From: Phaeosaccion multiseriatum
Lineage: Eukaryota; Ochrophyta, other classes
NCBI GenBank assembly: GCA_965112735.1
Contig: OZ218954.1
Span: forward strand, 1,426,001-1,490,000
Reading direction: 5' to 3'
DNA length: 64,000 nucleotides
The notes beneath the pieces are model-generated. The model was not told where the DNA came from and did no database searches. It worked only from the letters and a program-made list of their open reading frames with translations. This document shows positions 1-11,700 of this stretch, in pieces. Position 1 is the first letter of the stretch. Every line of letters starts with the position of its first letter. The position numbers and the translations under genes were made by a program.

Positions 1-57
1 CGTGCGTGCGTGCGTACGTGTGTGTGTGTGCGTGTTGTGTGTGCGCGTGCGTCGTAC

Positions 58-988
58 CTGCGGTGCCGGCTGCAACGGAGAAGTCAATGGCCGTTGACTC
101 ATTGGCCTCATCGGCTTGCATCCAGTTGGAGGAGAAGTGCGATTTGCTGAGAGTCGAGACAGGGGGAGGGGGGGAAGGAGGTAGGGAGGGAGGGGGGGAG
201 GGAGGGAGGGAGGGAGGGAGGGAGGGAGGGAGGGAGGGAGGGAGGGAGGGAGGGAGGGAGGGAGGGAGGGAGGGAGGGAGGGAGGGAGGGAGGGAGGGAG
301 GGAGGGAGGGAGGGAGGGAGGGAGGGAGGGAGGGAGGGAGGGAGGGAGGGAGGGAGGGAGAGAGGGAGGGAGAGAGGGAGGGAGGGAGGGAGGGAGAAAG
401 GGGACTTGAGACAGATGCAGCGGGTAAGAGAGGGGAGGCTCACGCTCGCACTCACGCACACACGCACTCACGCACCTTCGCTGGCCGACGAGCAGCCACG
501 CACAGCCTGCGTAGTGGCACGCAAGCACCATCACCACGTTGAGCATCATGAAGCGCCGCACGGACAGGCCAGGGGAGTACAGCCATCTTGTCTTACGGAC
601 AATGTCTTGAAGGCGGTCAGTAGCGGCAGGGAGATGACCTAATCGCAGGACCTGGGCGGGCATAGGGGTTTTGTGGGGGTGCGTGAGTGTTTGGGGGGGT
701 TGTGAGTGAGGAAAGAAAGCATACAAACCAACACAGTGAGCGCGTCCGCCGGCCTCGGTCGTAACCTCCCTCACCTTGCTGAAGCGTAGCACGGCCAGCA
801 GGTCTGGATAGCCCACTGCCAACAGGTCAAGCGGCAGGCCCGTCAGCAGCTCCAGCCACACGTTGTGTGTGCGGCGGAAGCGTCGATGCAAGCTCCGAGA
901 GTCATGCACCAAAACCGCCTGAGAGAGAGAGAGCGAGAGGGAGAGAGAGGGAGAGAGGGAGAGAGGGAGAGAGCGAGAGAGAGGGAGG

Positions 989-1025
<37 letters not shown>

Positions 1026-2457
1026 GGAGGGAGAGAGAGGGAGAGAGGGAGAGAGAGAGAGAGGGAGAGAGCGAGAGAGAGGGAGGGAGGGAGAGAGAGG
1101 GAGAGAGAGAGGGAGAGAGAGAGGGAGGGAGAGAGAGAGAGAGAGGGAGAGAGAGAGAGAGAGGGAGAGAGAGAGAGAGAGGGAGAGAGAGAGGGAGAGA
1201 GAGAGAGGGGGAGAGAGAGAGGGAGAGCGAGAGAGGGAGATAGGGAGAGAGAGAGAGAGAGAAAGAGAGGGAGGGAGGGAGAGAGAGGGAGAGAGAGAGA
1301 ATGAGAGTGAGACAGAGAGAGGGAGAAGAGAGCGAGAGAGCGCGCGAGAGAGGGGGGGGGGGGGGAGTACAAAGCGGATGAACGGCTCCATGACACTCGC
1401 TCACTCCATTGCGAGTCTTCGGGCCTTCTTATCGCCGCATGTACGCGCTACATAGAGGAACTTCTCTTCGAAACGAATATAGAGCCAGCCCTGTCCTTCT
1501 TGGATCTTTCTTGTTCCCCCCTGTTGACCTTTGAAGTGCAACGGGCGGTGCCTTCAGGGGCTTCCGGTGCATTTACATACCTCATCCATAAAGGAGAAGA
1601 AGGACAACTCGAGCAGGACATTAAGTAAGAAGATGAGGTCCACAAAGTATCCCGGCACCAACAGCCACGCTTGCTTGGCGAAGGACAACCTCTGAAGGAT
1701 GACGTTCAGTTCGATGGGGAGGATGTGGAGGGAGGGAGGGAGGGAGGGAGGGAGGGAGGGAGGGAGGGAGGGAGGGAGGGAGGGAGGGAGGGAGGGAGGG
1801 AGGGAGGGAGGGAGGGAGGAGGGAGGGAGGAGGGAGGGAGGAGGGAGGAGGGAAGGAGGGAGGGAGAGGGAAGGAGAGAAGGAGGGAGAGAGCGAGCAAA
1901 GAAGGGCAAGGTGAGGCTGTGCGCATGTGGAAAGGGGGAGACAGCAGGCACACGCACACAAACACGCACAACACATAAGAGACACGCACGCACACGCAAA
2001 CACACACACAAAAACACTCACACACATATATACAACACGCACGCCCATTGACTTACTACCCACGCACCGACAAGCACGCCGCCATATGCAGAGGAGTGGC
2101 GACGGTGTAAAATCCAAGCCCACAGAAGAGCATGAGATCCCATATGTCACGGAAAGTGCTCCCAGGCCGGCCTTGAGAGCTGACCCAGCTAACAGGCCCG
2201 TGCTCCTCTCCAACTACTCCTCCGTCTTCTCCCCGCTTCCTTCCTGCTCCCCCTACTGCTCCCGACCCCTCCACTGCTGTTTCTCCCCCTTTCGCTCCTC
2301 CTCCTCCTCCCCCTCCTCCCCCCCCTGCCCTCCCTCCTCTCTCCGCTAAGATGGTGATATTATCGGTCCGCCGAATGTATTTCAAATCTTCGACTTGCCC
2401 CATGGATTGATGCATCGCCCACACAGACCGAAAGGCCTGGGCGGGTAACAGGAACAT

Positions 2458-2492
<35 letters not shown>

Positions 2493-5400
2493 GGGCAGGT
2501 GAGGGAGGGGGTGCAAGAAGGAGAAGAAGAAGAAGAAGAAAAAGAAGAAGAAGGAGGAGGAGGGGCAGATTAGTTGGCAGGATACGGCGTGCTTCGGCCT
2601 AGGGGATAGAGAAGCAGCAGAGAAGAGGGGCGGTGGAGGGCCGCAGTGGCACGAAGGCGAAGGAAAGGGAGCCCACTGCCCCCCCCCCCGAACAACCCCT
2701 CCTCCGTCCCTACCCATATGCCTTTCTCATACCCATGTGTCGTTCTCAAATCACAACACGTCTCTCTCTCTCTCTCTGTACTCTCACCTCTACGAATGTA
2801 GCGGCGATGATGGTGCTCTTACACAGGGCCTCCCCTAGGATGGTCTCACCACCAAAGTTGTCCCCTGCCGTGAGCTTTCCTTCTACCAAACCAGTGCCTT
2901 TAGCGATGAGCTCGAGCTGCCCGCGGCTGACGATGTAGATGCCGAGGAGAGGCTGCCCTGGGCTTAGTATCTACATGAAGGAGGAGCAGGGCGGGGGGGG
3001 GGGTACGTAAGCTTACGCACTACCCCTGCCACTGGGGCACACACAGCCCCTGTCACACACACTGCCCTGAACAAACTGCAAACTGCAAACTGCGTAGAGC
3101 GCACTGACACTGCAAACTGCCCCCCTGGGCCCTGACTGACCTCATCGTGTGGGCTGTACACGTAGTTATCCATGTGCAGCGCTAATGCGTTGATGACCGT
3201 CGGAGTGGCCCCCGCCAGCATGGGGAGTGTGGAGAGCATCGACCGGACCATGACACCAGTTACTCTCTGACGGAGGGTGGTGGGAAGCTCAGCTAGGAAA
3301 GAGTCTTCATCGATGCCGTGGAGGGACTGCCAGCGGTAGTCAAAGAAGGACAGCACTCGGTGCTGGAGTGGAGGCGGCAATCTGTTGGGTAGGGATTGGG
3401 AGAGGGGGCGGGGGATAAATGTGGGAGGTGGAGAGGGGGGGGGGGAGAATGGCACTCCCTGACACCAGGTACTGCTACTGACTGACTAACACCAGGTACG
3501 GCTACTGACTGACTAACACCAGGTACTGCTACTGACTGACTAACACCAGGTACTGCTGCTGACGGACTAACACCAGGTACTGCTACTGACTGCCTAACAC
3601 CAGGTACTGCTACTGACTGCCTAACACCAGGTACTGCTACTGACGGACTAACACCAGGTACTGCTACTGACTGACTAACACCAGGTACGGCTACTGACTG
3701 ACTAACACCAGGTACTGCTACTGACTGACTAACACCAGGTACTGCTGCTGACGGACTAACACCAGGTACTGCTACTGACTGCCTAACACCAGGTACTGCT
3801 ACAGACTGCCTAACACCAGGTACTGCTACTGACTGACTAACACCCGGTACTGCTACTGACTGACTAACACCAGGTACTGCTACAGACTGACCAACACCAG
3901 GGTGTGACTGACACTAGGTACTGCCACTGACTAGCTGACACCACGGACTGACTGGACTGACTGGACTCACCTCCGGTAGCTCATGTACTTGTTTATGGCA
4001 TCAATCTTGACCTGGTGCTCCGTCCTCGCTCTGTCTCGGTTGGTCATGAGCAGGGTCAGATTGGCGATGGCAGCACACGTCACGAACACGCCCGTATACA
4101 TTGCCACAATGGTGAACAGCGTCTCTCTTGTCGTGTGCGGTACCTGCGGGCGTGGTAGAGGCAATGGAAAGAGAGGGGAGAGGAGGGAGGGGAAGGAAGG
4201 AAGGAAGGAAGGAAGGAAGGAAGGAAGGAAGGAAGGAAGGAAGGAAGGAAGGAAGGAAGGAAGGAAGGAGGGGAGGGGAGGGAGGAGGGGAGGGAGGGGA
4301 GGGGAGGGAGGGGAGGGGAGAGCAAAGCAGGCTAAGGTCCTTGTGCCGTTTTGGGCCGTAGGCAGATCACACTTCTGCGCCTCTCTCCCACCCCATTTCT
4401 CATCCCATGCTCTCAGGCTTGGGCCCCCTACCCTACCCAATTGAGGGGGGGGGTGCTTTTTTTCTTCTGACCACCAAGGCACTTGGAAACGAACGACATC
4501 GCATACACAACTTCATCACTCCTTCTTCTCTTGCGTTTGCCCGACTACTACCATACGCCTATTCGCCTCACAATATCTCCGAAGCCAGTTGTGATCATGG
4601 TGACGAATGCCCAATATATGGCCCTCCCATAGCTGTTGAGCGTGGACTGTAGTATCACCACCTCGCATACATCGTCGCCTCCTGTGAGTGCTGGTTGAAC
4701 CTCAATGAGCCCGTCCATGGCGAGCCACGTGTTGTCAGCACAGCCTTCCGCGTCCTGTGAGGTGAAGGGCGAGAGACATAAGGGGGGGGAGGGAGGAGCG
4801 CACTCTCAATCATTAGTGGAGGATCTGTCCTTGATACACAAAGTGGAGAGGGAATAAAGTTGTAGAGTGTTGTAATATGACGCCCCTTCTCCGCCAAGCG
4901 TCACCCACTGCTCTACGGTTTGCCTCTCTCTTTATCGTTCTCGTCCTCGACATTCAACCCCCCCTCCCCCCTCCCTCTCTCTAGGCTCCTGGGACTATGG
5001 TGACTGAAACCCTCACTGCGGTCCCGCCCCTACCCCACCCACCCACGCACGCACGCACGCACGCACGCACGCACACACGCACCCACGCACGCACGCACGC
5101 ACCCACTCATTGCTGGCTTGCTTCCCACTCACCGACTTGGCTACCCAGAAGAAGCAGCACGCGGCCCAGTGGCCAGTGATGACGGTTACGAAGAAAAGTT
5201 GCCACATTCGGGCGATCATGGCGTTACGGAGGAGTCTGCGCCCTTCGAGGTAGCGCAATATACCCCTACCCTCCCTGTGTGGGAGAGAGAGAGAGAGAGA
5301 GGCGGGTGGGGGGGGGCGGAGGGAGGGGAGTGAGGGAGAAGAACAGAAGAGAGAGAGGAAGCAGAACAGAAGAGAGAGAGGAAGAGGGAGGGAGAGAGAG

Positions 5401-7290
5401 GGAGAAAGAGAGAGAGAGAGAGATTGAAAGAGATTGAAAGAAGGAGGGGGAGAGAGGGAGAAAGAGAGAGATTTCAATGCCTGTGCATGCGTAGACAGAC
5501 CCAAAAAGGCACTCCAAGGAAGGAGGCACGGCAGGTGGGGGTTCTGTCTGTCTCTGTCTCTGCCTCTGCCGTATGGCGAGAATGAAGCCTTTCCACCCTC
5601 GCAGGCAGCGCCATCCATCGAATCGAACAGAGACGACAGAGCTGATGCAGAGCCGTGTCGATGCATCTCGTCTCACTCCGCCTTTCTCCCCTGTGATGGA
5701 TCTGCTCATATGTCTCTCCCCTGTGAAGGAAAGTACCTGACCAGCATCCCCTCACCCCCTGGACGTGGCCTTCATTGACTTCATTTCGGAGCAAGGACTT
5801 GGCGCAGCTCAGCTTCAGCTCAGATGGGCTGAGGTGCACTCCATACTCACATTGGTAGGAACGCCACTCGAAGCATCCTATTGGTCATAAACAGCCCCAA
5901 CTGATGAGCGTTCGTCCCTGCCGCAGCGGTCAGCACCCAATACATGACCATCTCTAGCGGAAACACCGCCAGCAGGTGAAAGCAAACGATTGCTGCCCCC
6001 CGCCTATTGGCTGCATCTCTGGACATGAGTATGACGCTCCTACATGCTCTTCGTACAGCCTGGAAGGTGGTCACACCCAAGCCCACACAAAGGTCCATTC
6101 GCTTCCCTCTCCCCCGACTTGGAGACGCTGGCTTGGAGGAGTCCTCGCGGATGAAGCGGGAAGGTGAGGGGTGGTGCGGCTGCGAGCGCAATTCTATCAG
6201 CCTGTGGCACATGCACATACGCAAGCAAGCACACGAGGCAAGTTCAGGAGGGGAGAGGAGGGAGGGAGGGAGGGAAGGGAGGGTCAGCAAAGGTTGGGAT
6301 GGTCATGCATGCGCACGGAGAGAGAGAGAGTGGGACTGACTCGCTACGGAGAACGGCAGCCGTTTCGTGGTTTCTACTTCCGCGATGTTTCCTGGCTATC
6401 GCTCTTCCTCAATGTACCGACCTTGCTAGGCTGCTCGCTGTGCGGCCAAGCTTCGATATTCGTTCCGCCCGTGCCCTTTCCCCCCCCCCCTCTCGCTTCT
6501 CCATCTCTCGCTCCTCCATCTTGTGCCACTCTCTCATGGTCACACAGCACATCTGGTACACGCAAAAGAGGTCCGCGAGACGATCTAGCACCAGCAGGGG
6601 CCAAAAGTCTTCCGACAGGGTGAAGGACGGCATAAAGCACACCCGCAGTGGGACGGAGGCGATGAAGTATGTGGTGCACACAAAGCCGATGAGATACTCG
6701 CGAAACTCCTGGTAGTCGACAATGCCCAGCACACGGCGGCGAGCGGCCTCGGTTTGGCCCTGACTTACACTGCGTAGTCCCCTGGATATGCAGATTGAGG
6801 GGAGGGAGAGAGGGAGGAGCATTAGCGAACACAGTGGAGTGGAATATAGAGAAAAGGGCTGTAAACCCACACAGGGAAAAGGGAACTCTGGGGTGGGCCC
6901 ATACTTGACTCTCTACGCTCCTTCCTGCCGCTGCTCGCACCTGGCCAATTCGCTGTTCCTCGCGCGAGATCGCAGTCGAGATTCTCTCGGCTTGTCGTCC
7001 TCGCGAGACGGCAGTCGAGATCCTCTCCCCTCCAATTCAGCCTTGCCAGCCCCCGGCCCAAAATCAGGAGAACAAAGGTCGGATGCCTCATGGCCTATCC
7101 TGGCGCTGCCATGTTGTCGTGCGGTCATCTCCCTGGTCATCCGCCCTGCTTGTTGGTACGTTTCTGTGGCGTCGGCTGCGCACCTCCTGGTGGTTCGCCT
7201 GCTGACCGCTGGCTCATCGTCTGCATCGCCCGCAAGGCGGAGCGATACTGTCAGCTGCCTCTTCACTGACCTCGTCATTGACCTCTTCAT
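58..7290 (-). CDS. Tandem-repeat cyclic-nucleotide-gated-type K+ channel (partial, runs off left edge)
   Basis: Multi-exon gene of a plasma-membrane-type K+ channel. Exons I can place: 7290-6941 (ATG, basic N-terminus), about 6781-6420 (S1-S2), about 6200-5851 (S3), 5274-5133 (S4-S5), 4754-4572 (pore), 4143-3971 (S6), 3381-3141 (C-linker), 2970-2788 and from 2457 (cNMP-binding domain). A second channel repeat follows at once: 2179-2068 (S1), 1691-1581 (S2), 918-775 (S3), 651-476 (S4-S5) and 146-58 (pore turret). Seen directly: pore filter TTGFGD, S5 motif GHWAACCFFWVA, C-linker INKYMSYR followed by LPPPLQHRVLSFFDYRW, and in repeat 2 the S5 motif ACHYAGCAWLLVG. The nucleotide-binding cassette reads FGGETILGEALCKS and lacks the usual phosphate-binding Arg just before the Ala-Ala-Thr, so ligand binding is doubtful. 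Family knowledge: CNG/HCN/EAG channels are normally one repeat per chain; CNGK-type chains carry four. The E2/E3 boundary and the donor of the 2457 exon are unresolved. Confidence 0.85.
171..410. repeat. (GGGA)n microsatellite in a channel intron
   Basis: Almost pure GGGA units on the plus strand. On the sense (minus) strand of the channel gene this is (TCCC)n lying directly upstream of the acceptor of exon 146-58, so it forms the polypyrimidine tract of that intron. Confidence 0.95.
921..1352. repeat. (GA)n/(GGGA)n purine tract in a channel intron
   Basis: About 430 bp of interspersed GA and GGGA units that start three bases from the first base of exon 918-775. On the sense strand it is CT-rich and runs straight into the CAG acceptor. 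Confidence 0.95.
1728..1893. repeat. (GGGA)n microsatellite in a channel intron
   Basis: GGGA/GGAG units upstream (in gene sense) of the acceptor of exon 1691-1581, pyrimidine-rich on the coding strand. Confidence 0.93.
3452..3900. repeat. 27-bp minisatellite, about 16 copies, in a channel intron
   Basis: Tandem unit of 27 bp, close to AACACCAGGTACTGCTACTG plus ACTGACT. Copies vary by single substitutions (TACGG, GCTGCTG, GACGGAC, GACTGCC variants). It fills most of the intron between exons 4143-3971 and 3381-3141. Unlike the other intronic arrays it is not pyrimidine-biased on the sense strand. There are no spacers, so it is not a CRISPR array. Confidence 0.93.
4190..4272. repeat. (GGAA)n microsatellite in a channel intron
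   Basis: About 20 GGAA units followed by GGGGA units, (TTCC)n on the sense strand. They lie upstream of the acceptor of the S6 exon that starts at 4143. Confidence 0.93.
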
Positions 7291-8705
7291 CTTTGTAAGG
7301 TAGCCTTAGTGCGGAGCGATGAGGATGGTGTGATCAGTTTGGCATCTTCCCTCCTATGCTCACCCCCCCCCTTCCCTCCCTTTCCCTCCTCTTCCCCATG
7401 CTCCTCTGGGTCTTGAGTCTTCTTCTTCCCTTCCTACTCCTCGCTTTCAGTCCCTTCTTGAGCTGGCTACAAGAGAGAGGGTGTTGCTCCAACGAGGGGG
7501 GATAAGAAACACACAAAAAAAGGGGGAGAAGTTTCAAAACAGTTTGAGTTTCAATTCTCTCCCTCCGTACCTCCTCAAAACGATCTCAAAACTACCCCCT
7601 GATCGACCCTGAGTTACCCCTCCAATAAAAACCAAGGACTGCTTCTTCTCGCAACCATCTAGCAACCATGGGCACGGCGAGAGTACTGCTATCGGAACTC
7701 AGCCAGGTGTAAAGAGTCGCATGACTCTCCACATAGGATAGGAGTAGAAGCACAAATAAGGTAGAGAGAACTTCCACGCCAGCCTGGCAGCCAGCCTTGT
7801 CTCTATTACCTTATTATGGTCCATCCTAAACGACCAACCTGAGTTAAATGTAATCTTTGGTAATCTTTAGTCTTTGGTTGGTGATACAAAAATCACAAGG
7901 TCGTCGCGTTACGCTTTGAAAAATGTCGTTGAACCTGCGACTTTTCAATGTCCGATTCAATAGCTCGAGCTGTTTGAGGTCGTTTTACACGCTTCTTCGT
8001 TGCTTTCCCTTCCCACCCCGCTGGGTCCTTCTCCGCTTGCCGCTCCCACTCCTTTTCCCTTTCTTTCCGCCCCCTCTCTTACAAAAAAAATCCTTTCCCT
8101 TTGCCCTTAGGACTTGCTTCCGCTGGATCGGGGCTGGACAAGGTTATAATCAGTAATTACTGAGCCCCGCTGAGATCAGTAATCAGGCCGCCTGTGGGCA
8201 TAATCAGGCCCGGCTGGCGCCATGCCAAAATCAGTAATCAGGCCGGCCAGGAAAAAAAAGAAAGCTGAGCTCCCCACCGCCATAACTCAGGGCAACTCAC
8301 ATCAGATGACTCAGATTTGTTTCACCGCGGGATGAGTTAACTCAACACAACTCAGTCTTGCTGCTTTCCGCCGCGCGTAAATCACTATCTACATGAGCGT
8401 AACTCACAGCATTCAGCATCCCGTGGGTGAATTAACCCCTTTCCCAGGGGGGTCTAAGCCTAACTCAGAGGTGACGTCGATATTTGCACCCTCACTCAAA
8501 CGAAATCAGACTAACTCAGACTGGCCGTCTCGCTCCACTCAGATTTGCCGTCTCTATCTCAGATTTGGCACCTCTAACAGATTTGACTCCTCGAACTCAG
8601 ATTTGACGCCCTCTAACTCAGAGTTGTGGTCGCACCGCCTTTTTCCTCTCCTTCTTGGTGAGGGGCTTCTTCCCCACACTTGGGTGTAGATACCCAAAGT
8701 GTACA
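7291..8705. other. Intergenic region with a degraded family-A element and ACTCAG-rich repeats
   Basis: Lies between the start of the channel gene and the stop of the FUSC-type gene. I see no convincing gene here; the ORFs are short and of odd composition. Bases 8128-8250 hold a degraded copy of the family-A inverted-repeat element: a TCGGGGCTGGACAAGGTTA end, then CAGTAATCAGGCCGGC-type words, with no matching right end. From about 8290 to 8625 the sequence is peppered with ACTCAG and CTCAGATTTG words at irregular spacing. Their origin is unknown. Confidence 0.6.
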
Positions 8706-11700
8706 TCAGGTGTAGAAGTAAGTGAAGCTCTCTCTCTCCAGCACGCTCAGCAACGCATGGCCCAACTCGCCCAGGGAGGTTTGCAGCTGCCGTAGACAGA
8801 AGAGGGCCGTGTTGAACTGCAGAACAGTGGTCACCTCCGTGGATGGCAGTTGACGCGCCCAAGCCTTTCGGTTGATGAACCTGGCGCGGGTGTGAGGGTG
8901 GAGATGGGGCCGGGGCGGGCGAATGATGTGATGTATGCAGGGGGGGGGAGGGGTGGAGTTCGAGGGAGGAAGGGACGATGTTAGCGTATAGTTAGAAGGG
9001 GGGATCAATTCGACGAGATGAGCAGAAGGTGCCAGAGTGAGCCCACATCTGTCTGTCTGTCTGTCTGTCTCGTCTGTCTGTCTCACCCTGCCTACACGCC
9101 CCTCCCTCTGTCTCCCCTCTTTGTCTCACCTTATCTGGGTGCCTGCCTCACCCTGCCTCACTCTCCCTCCCTGTGTCACCCTATGTGCCTGCCTACATGC
9201 CTCCCTCTCTCTCTCTCCGTGTCTCACCTGGAGTGTTCCTCAGCCATGAGCGTGTCGAGCTTTTGTGCCTCCTCGTGCAGCTCCAGCATCAGAGCTGCCT
9301 GTTGAGCTCGGGCATCGCGACCATCACCTACCCTCCCACCCCCACCACCACTACTGTCTATGAATCCACCGCTGCTACTACTACTACAACTGCTACAGCT
9401 ACTGCTGCTGCTGTTGCGGCTCAGTGGGCCCCCTCGCTGGGCCGCCGTTCCACTCCGCTCGACAGTGTGGCTCCGACGGGAGTCTGGATGCCCTCTCCAC
9501 ACTCTCAACTTCGAGCGCTGCATACTGCCATGGCGGCCACTCGAGCGAGACCGTAGCGTGTAGGATGAGGCCCTCCGTCGCCCTCGTCTCTCCCTCGCCG
9601 CCTCCACCACCGCCTCCACCTCCTCCTCATCTTCGTCCATACACCCCCTCACGCTGCGCATCTCGTCGTCGTCGCATGTTGTATCAGCAACTGCCACTGA
9701 TGCATCAAAGACCCTGTCTTGCCCCTCCCGCGAGCCCTCCGCATCCTCCTCGTGACCGCCCCCCTCGGTCTGCAGCTCCCTCGTCCCTCGCGCCAACCAA
9801 GTCTGCCGCTCTTCGTCCTTCGCCTCCTCCGGAGGTAGCGGGCGACTTGTTCGGTCAGAGCCCTTACCGCCACCCAGGGGGGGGGTAGAGTTGGCGCGAG
9901 CAACGCCGTTGGAGAGGCGAAGACGCCCCCTCTCGTCGCCAAGGCTGTTTCTGCGGTCGTTAGGGAGGGAGTGCGTGCGTGTGTGCGTGTACACGTGAGC
10001 GAGCAAGGCGTGGCGTGACACTCTGCGAGAAAGGCGGATGGCCCGAAAGCAAGCCTCTAGACACAGGCACAGGATGGCAAAGGGTTCGAGTCAACGTCTG
10101 TGTGTGTGTGTGTGTGTTCGTGTGTGCGCGCGTGTCGCGTGGTGTGGCCTCAGGAGCTCGGTCTGTAAGTGCCAGTCATGTGGCATCAATCAGCACTCAA
10201 ATCACTCAGCAGTCTATGTACTCTTCCGACAGTCGCACCAGTGGAGGTTCGCAGCGACAGTTTGTTCTTGCCAGGCAATCGCAACACACACAGACACACA
10301 CGCACACAAATGATCTCCTTCCGACGCACCACCACGTGAATCCTCCCACCTTCTCCTCCTTACCTCCGCCTCTTCGTGGCCCCATCACTGAAAGTGCATC
10401 TGTCCGTCCCCGTCGATTGGCACTCTCTGCAGACAGCGCAGTCCTTCTTCTCCTCGCAGAAGGCTTCCACGGCGAGAAGGAGGGTGGCGTCCATCCTGTC
10501 CAACAGCTGACGTAGATTGAACACACATCTGTCAAGTGCCTGGAGTACGTCTTCCAGCTCTCGGGCCCTCTGCAGCATTCGCACCGCCCGAGAGGCCACA
10601 GCGAGCTTCCTGTGCATGTCTACTTGGGCCAGCACCAGCACCTGGGGCACACGCACACACGGCACGCGCGCACACATGCACACACACACACACACAAGAG
10701 AAAGGGAGAGAAAGCGTCAAAATCTTGAGCCCCTGACTACCTAGATTTTTGAAGTCCCTTGGTCTATATTCATTCCTCTTTGCGGTCGATCCATCGATGG
10801 CAATCGATGGCACGTGTGAGTGGGTGCATGTACGTACCCGGTAGGACGGCTCATGGAAAGGCGTGTGCCACAGCTGAGGCTCGTCATTGGCCTGTTTCAG
10901 GTAGGTCTTCTGCAGGCGAACGCTCTTCAGTATGTCAGCAAGAGTGTCTGGCAGAGAGAGAGACAGAGGGCGATGCGACAAATCAGGAGTGGGTGGGACG
11001 AGAGTAACAAAGACGAGGCTGAGTAAAAAAGACAGTTAAGGGCGACTTCGGCTTTTGAGGAAGGAGCCGGGGATGGGGGGTGAGAAGAGGAAAGGAGGGC
11101 AAGGCTTTGAGGTTTGGAAGAAGAAAAACGCAAGGAAGAGACACACAAGAGAGCCTAAGAAGGCCGTTAATCGGCAAGTTGGTCGGTCCTTCTTACCATC
11201 CGGTGGTGTGAGCGCAGATTCTCCATACCAAGGCTTCTGACCGTAGCTGGTCACATCGTCAGAGACTGCAAAGATGGGCCTCTTCTTTTTCTGCTTCTTC
11301 TTGCCATTGTCGATGTTGGCGTCGTCGTCGTCGCCGCCGTTGTTGTTATTGTTGCTGTTGTTGCTCGTTGCTCTGACCAAGCTCTCGCCCGCCCGCCGAC
11401 GCAAGCCTCTATGCTCTTTCCCCATGAGCTGATCCCCACCATTCTCATCTCCTCCTCCTCCTCCTGCTGCTGCTGCTGCTGCTGCTGCCCCGTCCCCGGC
11501 TGCTACACTCACGACCAACGAGCGGTTGTCAGCACAGCCACCACTACCACCAGAATCACCACCAGCAGCACCGCCATCCCCGTCAAGAAGGAGATCGCTC
11601 TTGAGGGTGCGCACCTCTCTCAGGCAGAGAGAGAGGCCCACATGGAGCTGTTGCCGCAGCAAGTGAGTGGCGCGCACGGGAACGAAGAGCGTGTCCAGCA

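Noticed and set aside
6-542. ORFs made of REGG or LPPS repeats (also at 1671-2051, 16258-17140, 3967-4444)
   Set aside because: They are translations of (GGGA)n/(GGAA)n microsatellites inside introns whose flanking exons belong to minus-strand genes.
3452-3900. Possible CRISPR array
   Set aside because: The repeats are directly adjacent with no unique spacers, and the locus is a eukaryotic intron.
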